In this document: piece after piece, positions 16,826-25,300 of the stretch | Numbering within the stretch: the first letter of the stretch is position 1 | Layout of the letters: each line of letters starts with the position of its first letter | NCBI RefSeq assembly: GCF_004000825.1 | Contig: NZ_BILZ01000005.1 | Location: 1-64,000 of the forward strand | Length of the DNA stretch: 64,000 bases | Direction of reading: 5' to 3' | Source: Paenibacillus kobensis NBRC 15729 | GTDB taxonomy: Bacteria; Bacillota; Bacilli; Paenibacillales; Paenibacillaceae | Program-made: the position numbers and the translations under genes | The notes under the pieces: model-generated | Database searches by the model: none | Told to the model about the DNA's origin: nothing | Seen by the model: the letters and a program-made list of their open reading frames with translations, nothing else

Positions 16826-16861
16826 CGGCCTCAGTCCCTATGAATAGGAAAACCAAGGCCG
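16826..16861 (-). terminator. Rho-independent terminator downstream of the xylanase fragment
   Basis: On the minus strand CGGCCT pairs with AGGCCG, with an inner CCTAT/ATAGG hairpin, and the stem is followed by TTTTTG. It lies just past the 3' end of the xylanase fragment and separates it from the BtrH-like operon. Confidence 0.6.
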
Positions 16862-16870
16862 CATAATGCA

Positions 16871-17131
16871 GTTATACAACAGATCGCGCTTCTTCGGATC
16901 ATCGGTACTATAATCATTTATATACAGTTTAATATCGGGCCCGCCTGCTTCGCGTGCCGCGCGGAAAGCCGTCTTGATGTAATCAGTACCCGTAATCTGA
17001 TACCATTCGCTTGCCCGCATACCGTCCGGGTCGGACGGTTCAATCACTTCGTTCACGACGTCCCACGATTTAATAACATCCTTGTAGTGTCCGACTATCG
17101 TGCACATGCGTATCCAGACGCTTCAGCAGCA
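16871..17131 (-). pseudogene. Internal fragment of a GH10 xylanase gene
   Basis: This 261-bp segment duplicates positions 18344-18606 of the intact GH10 gene with six substitutions and one 2-nt deletion (about 97% identical). It covers the central part with the acid/base motif WDVVNEV through NDYSTDDPKKRDLLYN. One substitution changes IETA to IKTA. The match stops abruptly at both ends, so the N-terminus, the signal anchor and the nucleophile region are absent, and the 2-nt deletion shifts the frame near its 5' end. An open frame of 89 codons (16838-17107) remains, but it has no credible start and cannot make an enzyme. It is a remnant of a former second xylanase copy. Confidence 0.9.
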
Positions 17132-17147
17132 AAGAGTCATAAAAAAC

Positions 17148-17187
17148 AAAATGGTTGAGCAGAAATAGCACTCTGCTCAACCATTTT
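17148..17187 (-). terminator. Rho-independent terminator after the kinase gene
   Basis: A 15-bp stem (17148-17162 with 17173-17187, 10-nt loop) is followed on the minus strand by TTTTGTTTTTT. It lies 160 bp past the stop of the shikimate-kinase-like gene. The 160 bp between them hold no recognisable gene. Confidence 0.75.
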
Positions 17188-17346
17188 CAACTTTTTGGAA
17201 CTCATCCTCATGCATTGAGCTAGTTCTCCAGAGAACTTGCATGTTTTTGGGACAGCCACGTTTCGCAACGTCGAGACCAGCTCGCAATTACTTATAAGGT
17301 ACTAGCCTTCTTACAACCACCTATCATGACCACAGGAGGACTTGAT

Positions 17347-17868
17347 TTATCGGCTGTTCAATAAATCGACGATCTCCGCTGCCAGCTCATCGATCGATTT
17401 ATCGTCCGCCTCGATTGTATAATCCGCATACCGTTCGTATAGCGGCTTTCTTTCATTATAAACATCCAGCATCGATTTCCCTCCGGATGCCACGATGCCC
17501 CGGCTCTTGATATCGATCGCCGCTAACCGTTGCTGAATGCCGGAAAAAGAGAGATTCAGGTAGATCACATCTGCCGTCCGCTTCAAATGCGTCATGGCTT
17601 GCTCCGAGTAGACCGCGCTTCCGCCCGTCGAGATGCAAGCATTCGAATACGCCAGTGAGCAGAGCACATCCGACTCTTGCTCTAGAAACTTATCGGTTCC
17701 GCTCTCCTGAAGCAATTGCCCCAATGGTTTGCCGTACCGCTCCTCGATAAGGAGATCGGTATCGACAAAAGCCATAACCTGCTCCTTTGCAATCAACGCT
17801 CCAATGGTGCTCTTCCCGCACGTCGACATGCCGATAAATACGATGTTTCTGCTTTCCTTACGTTCCAT
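17347..17868 (-). CDS. Shikimate kinase-like P-loop kinase with altered substrate residues
   Basis: A 173-residue protein of shikimate-kinase size and fold. The Walker A is GMSTCGKST, followed by FVDTDLLIEERYG (the DxD pair), the lid Arg in KSRGIV and the C-terminal NERKPLYERYADY. Two substrate-site features differ from true AroK: the FRxxE motif reads KFLEQE, so the shikimate-binding Arg is missing, and the GGG loop reads STGGSAV. Its substrate may therefore not be shikimate. It lies 43 nt downstream of the xylanase on the same strand, with AAAGGTGA 8 nt before its ATG, and may be cotranscribed. A sugar-acid or other small-molecule kinase role is an alternative. Confidence 0.75.
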   Translation of the reverse strand: MERKESRNIVFIGMSTCGKSTIGALIAKEQVMAFVDTDLLIEERYGKPLGQLLQESGTDKFLEQESDVLCSLAYSNACISTGGSAVYSEQAMTHLKRTADVIYLNLSFSGIQQRLAAIDIKSRGIVASGGKSMLDVYNERKPLYERYADYTIEADDKSIDELAAEIVDLLNSR

Positions 17869-17911
17869 TATGGCTTCACCTTTCGCAAGCTTCTCATCCG
17901 GTATTCCATCT

Positions 17912-19102
17912 TTATGGCTCCAGCTTAGTCGGGTCGACGACCGCCCAGAATGCAGGCTTAGCGCGGAACGACTTGTCGAACAGCAGCGGTGCTTCCGTAC
18001 GCCGTACCGGGAAGCTGCTCAGCCATGTATGTTCATCCGATATCCCCCAGAATAGGACGCCGCTAATGATCTCCTTATTCGCCTTGAACGCTTCGAACAA
18101 CTCCCGGTACCGGTCGGCTTGCAGCTTCAGGATGCTCTCTGGAATGGACTGTCCGTAATCGGAATGGTCATCCCAGTTGTACAAGCTCATATCCAGCTCT
18201 GTAACAAGATTGTCTAAGCCAAGCCCGCTGAACTTCTTCATGGAGTCGATAATCGAGCCAACAGATGGTCCATGCACGCTAATATGCGTCTGGTGGCCTA
18301 CGCCGTCGATCGGCACTCCCTTATCCAACATCGACTTTACGAGGTTATACAACAGATCGCGCTTCTTCGGATCATCGGTACTGTAATCATTAATATACAG
18401 TTTAATATCGGGCCCGCCTGCTTCGCGTGCCGCGCGGAAAGCCGTCTCGATGTAATCGGTACCCGTAATCTGATACCATTCGCTTGCCCGCATGCCGTCC
18501 GGATCGGACGGTTCAATCACTTCGTTCACGACGTCCCACGATTTAATAACATCCTTGTAGTGTCCGACTATCGTGCGCACATGCGTATCCAGACGCTTCA
18601 GCAGCAGTTGCTTGTTCGCCTCGCGTTTTGCCGGATCCGTCTCGTTCTTCATCGGATTGCCGTCCAGGTCCCGGAAGAACCACGCACCAACCTGATTGTG
18701 CCAAACGAGTGTATGGAAGCGCACTTGCATGCCGTTCGCTTCCGCGAACGCGATGATCTTGTCGGCGTTCTCCCAGTTGAACACGCCTTCTTGCGGTTCG
18801 ATCGCATCTGGCTTCATGACGTTCTCCGCGACGAGCATATTCACTTGCTTCTTCAATAATTCGGCCGCAGGTCCCGTCGTCTGATCCGGCTCAATAGCTG
18901 CGCCAATTGGGAAATAATCCAAATATGTCTTCGCAAGCGATGGAATATCGGTCGCTATCGCTTGTCCGTCCGCTTGTTCATCGTCTGCATCCGATTGGTT
19001 ATACCAATAGACTGCGATTATTGCGATTATAATGATTGTACTTGCCATGAAATACAGCCATTTCTTATTCGTCGTCCGGATTGTGACAACCACCTTTTCC
19101 AT
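17912..19102 (-). CDS. GH10 endo-1,4-beta-xylanase, membrane-anchored or secreted
   Basis: A 396-residue xylanase that hydrolyses internal beta-1,4 bonds of xylan. Residues 14-34 form one hydrophobic segment after Lys residues (a signal peptide or signal anchor), followed by an acidic linker (QSDADDEQADGQ). The single GH10 catalytic domain (about 50-390) has the acid/base Glu194 in WDVVNEV and the nucleophile Glu302 in TELDM. Other family markers are RFHTLVWHNQ and GVLFWGISDEHTW. No carbohydrate-binding module is present. The start lacks a clear SD. An internal 263-bp section is duplicated at 16871-17131. A kinase-like gene follows 43 nt downstream, and a cre-like site lies upstream. Confidence 0.93.
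   Translation of the reverse strand: MEKVVVTIRTTNKKWLYFMASTIIIIAIIAVYWYNQSDADDEQADGQAIATDIPSLAKTYLDYFPIGAAIEPDQTTGPAAELLKKQVNMLVAENVMKPDAIEPQEGVFNWENADKIIAFAEANGMQVRFHTLVWHNQVGAWFFRDLDGNPMKNETDPAKREANKQLLLKRLDTHVRTIVGHYKDVIKSWDVVNEVIEPSDPDGMRASEWYQITGTDYIETAFRAAREAGGPDIKLYINDYSTDDPKKRDLLYNLVKSMLDKGVPIDGVGHQTHISVHGPSVGSIIDSMKKFSGLGLDNLVTELDMSLYNWDDHSDYGQSIPESILKLQADRYRELFEAFKANKEIISGVLFWGISDEHTWLSSFPVRRTEAPLLFDKSFRAKPAFWAVVDPTKLEP
18344..18606. repeat. Direct repeat: parent copy of the xylanase fragment
   Basis: This part of the intact GH10 gene is repeated in the same orientation at 16871-17131 (six substitutions, one 2-nt gap). Recombination between the copies would delete about 1.5 kb, including the kinase-like gene and the xylanase 3' half. 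Confidence 0.9.
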
Positions 19103-19224
19103 GTCTTTGTCTTTGATGAATATTTTGACAAACTTCTCTATTATCTTAATTTAACTCTTCTAAAATGAAAAGAGGTTATTACACACGTTGTTATTCCCTC
19201 ACAAAACGGGAAGCAAAACAAGAA

Positions 19225-19258
19225 AACTCGGGACTATGATATGAAGCTAGCCCGAGTT
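19225..19258 (-). terminator. Terminator of the CBS-domain gene
   Basis: AACTCGGG (19225-19232) pairs with CCCGAGTT (19251-19258). On the minus strand the stem is followed by TTCTTGTTTTGC. It lies 54 bp past the CBS gene stop and upstream of the xylanase. Confidence 0.6.
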
Positions 19259-19273
19259 AATCGTTCACCTTTT

Positions 19274-19287
19274 GGAAAGCGCTTGCA
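19274..19287. promoter_or_regulatory. Candidate cre (CcpA-binding) site
   Basis: GGAAAGCGCTTGCA matches 13 of 14 positions of the Bacillus cre consensus TGWAARCGYTWNCW. It lies about 170 bp upstream of the xylanase ATG and 25 bp past the CBS gene stop. Carbon catabolite control of a xylanase is common, but the terminator between this site and the gene makes the distance unusual. Confidence 0.45.
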
Positions 19288-19311
19288 AAAAACGCCCGTT
19301 TACTTATTCTT

Positions 19312-19770
19312 CTAGTCATTTGTCACGGACCGGAACACATGCCGGATGACGTCGCCGCGGCTTATGATGCCCACTAACACGCCATTGCGTACAATCGGCA
19401 GCTTCTTAATTTGTTTCTTGCCAAGCGTTGCAGCGACTAAATCGATGTCTTCGTCCCAATTCGCCGTAATCACTTTGCGTTTCGCGATGACGAGCACGTT
19501 CAGATCCAAAATTTGTTGCACCTTGTCTTCCATTAATTCTGGATCTCTCACTACTGCAATGTAATAAAAATTGCCGACGACTCTGTCGCTCTTCTTGCCG
19601 ATGAATCTCATAATGTCGCCGTCGCTAATATAGCCTACTATTTCGTTGCGATCGTTCACAATCGGAAGCCCGCTAATGCTGTGGTCGATAAACTTCTCGA
19701 TGACGGAACGGACGGTGTCGTTCTCCTTGACCTTATAGACTTGGCGATTCATAATATCCATGGCTTTCAT
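19312..19770 (-). CDS. CBS-domain pair protein
   Basis: A 152-residue protein made only of two CBS domains: about 1-60 (AMDIMNRQVYKVKENDTV, SGLPIVNDRNEIVGYISDGD) and about 85-150 (VITANWDEDIDLVAATL, KKLPIVRNGVLVGIISRGD). Such stand-alone Bateman modules bind adenosyl ligands and sense energy or nucleotide state. The first domain is followed by an insertion (about 60-85) of unknown role. AGAGGAG lies 9 nt before the ATG. It appears monocistronic, with its own terminator at 19225-19258. The partner protein is unknown. Confidence 0.9.
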   Translation of the reverse strand: MKAMDIMNRQVYKVKENDTVRSVIEKFIDHSISGLPIVNDRNEIVGYISDGDIMRFIGKKSDRVVGNFYYIAVVRDPELMEDKVQQILDLNVLVIAKRKVITANWDEDIDLVAATLGKKQIKKLPIVRNGVLVGIISRGDVIRHVFRSVTND

Positions 19771-20090
19771 GATATCGCGCTCCTCTCAAGCCGTGCTTCC
19801 TACAACATTATTATAATCGATATGAAGCGAAAGGTGCTGTGATATATTTAACAGGGCGCAATCATAGTAACCACAAAATGTCTCCATTCACGACATTCCA
19901 CCACCAATACCTCCTCTTATCTCTAAATAATAGTTATTCAACATAATCATTTAAAATATGCTATATTTTTGTTTATTTTATTGATACAATCGATCGGTGT
20001 TACCATATTAATCCTACCATTGAAGGAGGATGCCTATAGGACGCTAGACATATTTCACTGCAGAAATGAATCTATAGGGAGGCGTAAAAA
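19771..20090. other. Divergent intergenic region (CBS gene / lipoprotein operon)
   Basis: This 320-bp region has no gene. It must hold both promoters. A TATAAT lies on the minus strand near 19812 upstream of the CBS gene, without a good -35. An AT-rich block (about 19925-19990) containing TACAAT is the likely plus-strand promoter area. An AGGAGG at about 20024 is followed almost at once by ATG and only five codons, so it is not a gene. AGGGAGG at 20076-20082 is the SD of the next gene. Confidence 0.5.
20076..20082 (+). promoter_or_regulatory. Shine-Dalgarno sequence that sets a TTG start
   Basis: AGGGAGG lies 8 nt before the TTG at 20091. No in-frame ATG or GTG precedes the signal peptide, so the TTG is the start of the lipoprotein gene. 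Confidence 0.8.
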
Positions 20091-21350
20091 TTGAAATTGA
20101 ACGTTTTTGCAACCGTTTTCATTTGTGTCACTGTACTCACCGCTTGCGGTGCTCGTCCGAGCGACCGTATTGCAACGCAGTCAAACTCTGCTCAAGAAGT
20201 GAAAGAAAAGAAAGAAAAGAATGATAAGAATGAAACGAAGAAAGTGAATATGAAGGAAAAGGCGGAAGAGGTCAATGCCGAAGTTGTTCCCGTTAACGGC
20301 GTCCTTCTTCAACTGCCATCCAACCAGGAGTGGAAAGCCGTCACGGAGTCCGTCGATCCAGAGACTGGCAAGCAGACAAAGCACGTCAAGCTTAAAAAAG
20401 TAAAACGCGGGAATGCGTCTGCACAAGCCGAAGAACTGAAGGCAACCAAGTCCATTGTGCTTCCGAGCGGTTTCGAACTCGAACTGTATTTGATCACGGA
20501 CAACGGGAAAGCAAAATGGCTGGTGGAGCCCTCGGCCGGAGTTCTTGAAAACTTGCCCGGAAATGACAACGTTATGATTTATCAAGACAAAGATATCTAC
20601 CTGATAGATCCTGCGTCCTCGACCTATTCGGAATTGCTGCTTGACAATGTAGCCGGATACGATAAACACGCACTCGAACAAGTCGTGCTTGAAGACGTAG
20701 CTTTTACTTGGGGAAGCAACCTGACGGTTGACCCGTCGGGACACTACGCCGTCTATTACACCAACCGCAATATTTACCGGGACGGAGACTCGAACGGACA
20801 GTTATGGGTGAAGGACATGCAATCCGGAGACGAAAGCATGCTCTTCAAAGATAACGCAAACATTATGGGATGGTCGGGGAACAACGAGATCCTGATCAGG
20901 ACAGACGATGCTATCGTGGCGCTCAATGTTGTTACGCGACAGACGCGAACGGTCGAGCCTTTAGATGAAACAAACAAATATGATTATAAATCCCCGTGGT
21001 TAATCGCCAAATCGCGTACGGAATTAACGATTACCGATTTGTCGACTTTTGCAACGAAGGTGTTCCCGTTTGATGCGAGCAGCCGAATCAGCACTGTATC
21101 CGCGAACGATTCAGGCCAATTTGCAGTAGCATATTATCCAGTAGCCTCTGCAAGTGCAATGTCCGTCGAAGTTATCGATTTTCAAACCGAGCAGCGTGCT
21201 GTTTTTGATTCTATCGATCCGAACGAAAGCTTCGATGGGCTTTACTGGGATCATGGCGATCTTTATGTAAGAACGTACATGGCCGCAATCGATGAACGCA
21301 AAACGTATGTCCTTTCTACAAACACGATATCCGAGGTGATCGCACCATGA
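20091..21350 (+). CDS. Lipoprotein with probable beta-propeller-like extracellular domain
   Basis: A 419-residue exported lipoprotein. The signal peptide ends in the lipobox LTAC (Cys19), so the mature protein should be anchored to the outer face of the membrane. A Lys/Glu-rich spacer (about 33-65) follows. The rest (about 70-419) is strand-rich, with recurrent segments such as DKDIYLIDPASSTYSEL, GQLWVKDMQSGDESMLF and NEILIRTDDAIVALNV, resembling TolB/WD-like propeller blades. No catalytic motif is seen. It starts at TTG and overlaps the M23 peptidase gene by 4 nt, so the two proteins probably work together at the cell surface. Function unknown. Confidence 0.75.
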   Translation: MKLNVFATVFICVTVLTACGARPSDRIATQSNSAQEVKEKKEKNDKNETKKVNMKEKAEEVNAEVVPVNGVLLQLPSNQEWKAVTESVDPETGKQTKHVKLKKVKRGNASAQAEELKATKSIVLPSGFELELYLITDNGKAKWLVEPSAGVLENLPGNDNVMIYQDKDIYLIDPASSTYSELLLDNVAGYDKHALEQVVLEDVAFTWGSNLTVDPSGHYAVYYTNRNIYRDGDSNGQLWVKDMQSGDESMLFKDNANIMGWSGNNEILIRTDDAIVALNVVTRQTRTVEPLDETNKYDYKSPWLIAKSRTELTITDLSTFATKVFPFDASSRISTVSANDSGQFAVAYYPVASASAMSVEVIDFQTEQRAVFDSIDPNESFDGLYWDHGDLYVRTYMAAIDERKTYVLSTNTISEVIAP

Positions 21351-22375
21351 AAAGATTAAGAACGATCCTCCTCCTCCTAAGTCTAGCTATCTTCTGTGTA
21401 CCCTATCCAGCCTATGCGAATCATTCAGGCGGGTATAGCGATACCGTAAAATTCGAAGAGGAGTATAGTACGGAAGAATTTGCAAAGGCTGAATCGCCTC
21501 GAAGGGTGAATGGAGCATCGGATTGGACACTCGGGGTAACGAGTAAGGGCCAACAGGTCAGGACGACCGGTACGAGGCCTCACTGGGGTACGGACTTCGG
21601 AATGTCTTTGGGTCAGACGGTATATTCCATTATGGGCGGGGGGACCGTCTACGATATCGCATCCAAGAGCCAAGTCGATATTCAGTTAGGGTATGTCACC
21701 GTAAAGTACAACGTCAAAGGTAAAATATACTACATCTCCTATCTACATATCACACCCGATTCTTCCTTGAAGAAAGGCGACAGCATCACGGTTAGCGATC
21801 CTATTGGTACGATCCACAAAGATCCATGGCCGACCGATGATAAAAAAGGTTACCCTCCTCACCTGCATATGCATCGAGTGGATGAGAAGAGAGTAAAATC
21901 CATCAAGCTTTACAACTTCTATATTTGGCAAGCGAAGTGGAATTACGGAAACGATCTCGATTATTTCACTAATCCATCCACTACCGGCAACACGTTCAGC
22001 ATCACTGGCTATTCCTGCAACAACTGTGTCTCGAGCCGGGACAAGCTGAATAACGTCGATATATGGTATCAAGTTCCAGGAAAATTAGGGTGGACGAAAG
22101 GTGCTATGACTTTTACATCCAATAACAGGTACACGTTCGACTTTGGATCGATTAAGTACAAAGAGAATGGAGTAAATGTCTCGATTGCCAAAGGGATGAA
22201 CGTGCAATTCTATGTTGTGGGATACAGGTACAAGCCTGGATATAAAGAGAAAAACAAAGTCATTGTGTACCGGCATTCGCTCTGGCCGCAGAAGTACGAA
22301 CACGCACCCGACACACCTGCAATATTCCAGAAAGAAAAAATAACAATTGAATACAGGACGCACACGATAAAATAA
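21347..22375 (+). CDS. M23-family (LytM-like) secreted metallopeptidase
   Basis: A 342-residue exported protein. The signal peptide (1-25) ends at AYAN. The M23 peptidase domain (about 75-175) has zinc ligands in RPHWGTDFGMS (HxxxD) and PHLHMH (HxH), as in LytM-type peptidoglycan endopeptidases that cut peptide cross-links. The C-terminal 140 residues form a strand-rich domain with a CNNC motif (about 222) and no assignment. It is cotranslated with the lipoprotein (4-nt overlap) and followed after 11 nt by the giant subtilase gene. A cell-wall-remodelling role during export or surface assembly is plausible but inferred. Confidence 0.85.
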   Translation: MKRLRTILLLLSLAIFCVPYPAYANHSGGYSDTVKFEEEYSTEEFAKAESPRRVNGASDWTLGVTSKGQQVRTTGTRPHWGTDFGMSLGQTVYSIMGGGTVYDIASKSQVDIQLGYVTVKYNVKGKIYYISYLHITPDSSLKKGDSITVSDPIGTIHKDPWPTDDKKGYPPHLHMHRVDEKRVKSIKLYNFYIWQAKWNYGNDLDYFTNPSTTGNTFSITGYSCNNCVSSRDKLNNVDIWYQVPGKLGWTKGAMTFTSNNRYTFDFGSIKYKENGVNVSIAKGMNVQFYVVGYRYKPGYKEKNKVIVYRHSLWPQKYEHAPDTPAIFQKEKITIEYRTHTIK

Positions 22376-22386
22376 GGAGATCGCCT

Positions 22387-25300
22387 ATGAAACGAAACAA
22401 AGGTATTGCAGCCATCATTCTTTCAATGTCCTTACTTCTTCACCCCTTCTCGCAAACCTATGCGAGCCCGGAATCTTCGAATTTAGAGCCGGTACAAGCA
22501 GAGAGCTTACAAGAGCCGCTGCAGGAGCTGCCTCAACAAGAGTCGCCTCAGCAGGAATTGCAACAGCAGGAGCTGCCTCAACAAGAGAATTCTCAGTCAG
22601 AACCGCTCCCAATCGAGACGACATCCGTTCAAGAACCATTGCAGCAAGAATCCAGCGTAAATAACTATATCGTAACCTACAAAAACTCTGGCAAACCGTC
22701 TAAATTAGACGGAAAGCTTAAAAAGAAATCCAAGGCAAGAAAACACAAAAAACTAGACAAATTAAATGTATCCGTTGTTGAGCTCGATACGAATGAAGCT
22801 AATCTTCTACGGCAAGATCCGGAGATCAGCTCAGTCGAATTAGACCGGCAAGTGAGATTGTTATCCCAGGTTCAAGCCACCGAGCTCCAAGGAAACAATG
22901 TTTATATAACTGGCGGACCTAACAACGTTGAACTTCCGTTAGACCAGCAGACCATGCCTTGGGGATTAATGTCGATCGGCGCTGACCAAACCCTTGGATA
23001 TATGACCGGCCAAGGCATCAAAGTAGCGATACTCGATACGGGTATAGCACAGCATAGCGATTTAAACGTCGTCGAGGGAGCTTCGTTCGTCGAAGGAATA
23101 AGCAGCTTCAATGACGATAACGGACATGGAACCAACGTCGCGGGCGTCATACAAGCTCAAAACAACAGTTATGGCATTGTAGGGATTGCGCCGGAAACGG
23201 AAATCTATGCCGTTAAGGTACTGGATAGCAGCGGAAACGGTACGTACAGCCAAGTTATTCAGGGCATTGAATGGGCGATCAACAATAATGTCAATATCAT
23301 CAATATGAGCTTTGGGGGCGAGGAGTACAGCGCAGCACTTCATGATGCGATTGTTTCCGCCGTGAACAACAACATCTTAGTCGTCGCTTCCGCGGGGAAC
23401 AACGGGTATGGCAGCGAAACCGATCTTTACCCGGCGAAATTCGAAGAGGTTCTGTCAATTGGAGCAACGAACGAAATTCCGCATTTGGCAAGCTTCTCGA
23501 GCGTGGGAAGTCAGGTCGATCTGGTGGCTCCAGGCGCAAACATTCTTACGACGGGACTGAATAATACGTACATGTCCGTATCGGGAACCTCCGTGTCGGC
23601 CGCCCATGCCACGGGATCGATTGCAGCGCTCTGGTCTAGAACGCCTTCGATGAGCAGCAACGATATTAAAACGATGCTGTTTGCTTCCGCTACCCAAATC
23701 GGTGAAGAATTTTATGGCTGGGGGCTCATCAATCTGGCAAAAGCCGCTGGATTAACAAACGCTCCCCTTCCGCCGGTTCCATCGGCCAGTGTGCTCGGCA
23801 AAGGGAGTGTCTCGACAGCTGCGCCTGCTCAAGAAGGAGAAGTCGTCGCGCAAGCTGTTATGGCCGATCAGACCATTACCTTTAGTCATGTAATAAGCAC
23901 CAGCAGCTACAGGAAAGTGCAAATCCGTATATTCGGCCCCGACTCTACCACTAACGTTGCGAAGAGCGACGACCGGATTAAGTCTACTACAGATTTGAAT
24001 TTAACGTATCCTGCCGGAACGGTCATCAGCTACGATTGGGCTGTAACGCCGGATACCAAACCCGGCAAGTATCTCATTCAATTTCAGTTCTGTACCAAAA
24101 CAGAATGTAATCCGGGTTCCAAAGTTTCGTGGGATCAAACGATCTCCCCTTATGTTACGGCACCCGCGTCCGGCAGTTACCAGAAATTATCCGACACGAG
24201 CATGCGATTGACATGGTCAGCCGCAACGAACGCCTCCAAGTACAGAGTTACAACGAATAGCGATAGCGGCGTCACTGTCAATTCAACCAGCTATGATGCG
24301 ACGGTCATGCCTGGTTCGACCTACAACTTTAGAGTATACAGCATCAATAAGGATGGCTTTGAAAGTAAGAACGCAACTTTAATCTATGTCGTTGTGCCCG
24401 CCACTCAGTTGCCGGCTGCACCGCAGCAGCTAGCGACCGAAAACATTAAATCGTCGGAAGCAACCTTAAAATGGCAAGCGGTCAACGGCGCAACGGGCTA
24501 CAAAGTAAAAACCGATGCACCGAACTCGTCGGTCGTTACTTTAACGAGCAGCACGACATCATACACATTCAAAAACTTGACGCCTAATACGAAATACAAT
24601 CTGTATGTCGCAGCCGTCAATAACAATGGAGACAGTACCTACTCTTCCATTGCCGCAACTACTGCGCAAGGATTGGTAACACCGATCTTGTCTGTCGGTG
24701 AAGTTGGACCATTCTTCGCTCAATTCCAATGGCCTAGCGTAATCGGTGCAGAAGGATATACCATCAAACTAAATGGCGAGGTTATGGATACGGTAGATTC
24801 GTCTTACTCTGAATATGTACTGGCCGGTCTCGATCCGAGCAGCATTTATTCGGTCGGTGTTTCCGCTTTTAACGCCCAAACGAGTACGCCATACGGAGCT
24901 ATTAACATTTCGACGCTCAGCAATCCATACGAATCCGGCACGGTTATGACGGCAGGCAATTGGGTAAACGGCTCACTAGTTAATGACGATGATGCCGATT
25001 ATTATCGATTCACGCCTGCTGCAACGGGCTTGTATACTTTCGACAGCTTAGGTTCCATCTATCTATCCGCCTCGGTAGCTGTTAAGACAGGCGCTTCTTC
25101 ATACAACGTAATCATGGGCGTAGATGAGAACGATTACGACAGTAACTTTCAAATGTCAATGGTCTTGAACGCCAACCAAACTTATTACATCTGCATCACG
25201 CAAATCAATGAATCTGCAGCGAATTATCAGTTCCGAGTGACTGGATTTGCGGAAGAAGGCGACACAATCAGCGAAGCTAAGCTTATTGGCACAACCGAGC

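Noticed and set aside
16838-17107. An 89-codon frame that could be called a small xylanase.
   Set aside because: It is a fragment of the duplicated GH10 gene without a start, signal or nucleophile, so it is recorded as a pseudogene.
20024-20045. AGGAGG followed by ATG, a possible leader peptide start.
   Set aside because: The ATG overlaps the SD with no spacing and the frame ends after five codons. It is not a translatable signal.
22500-22640. Repetitive CAG/CAA-rich DNA, considered as a tandem repeat array or CRISPR-like element.
   Set aside because: It is in frame with the subtilase gene and encodes an imperfect Gln/Glu/Pro-rich linker. The units are short and irregular.
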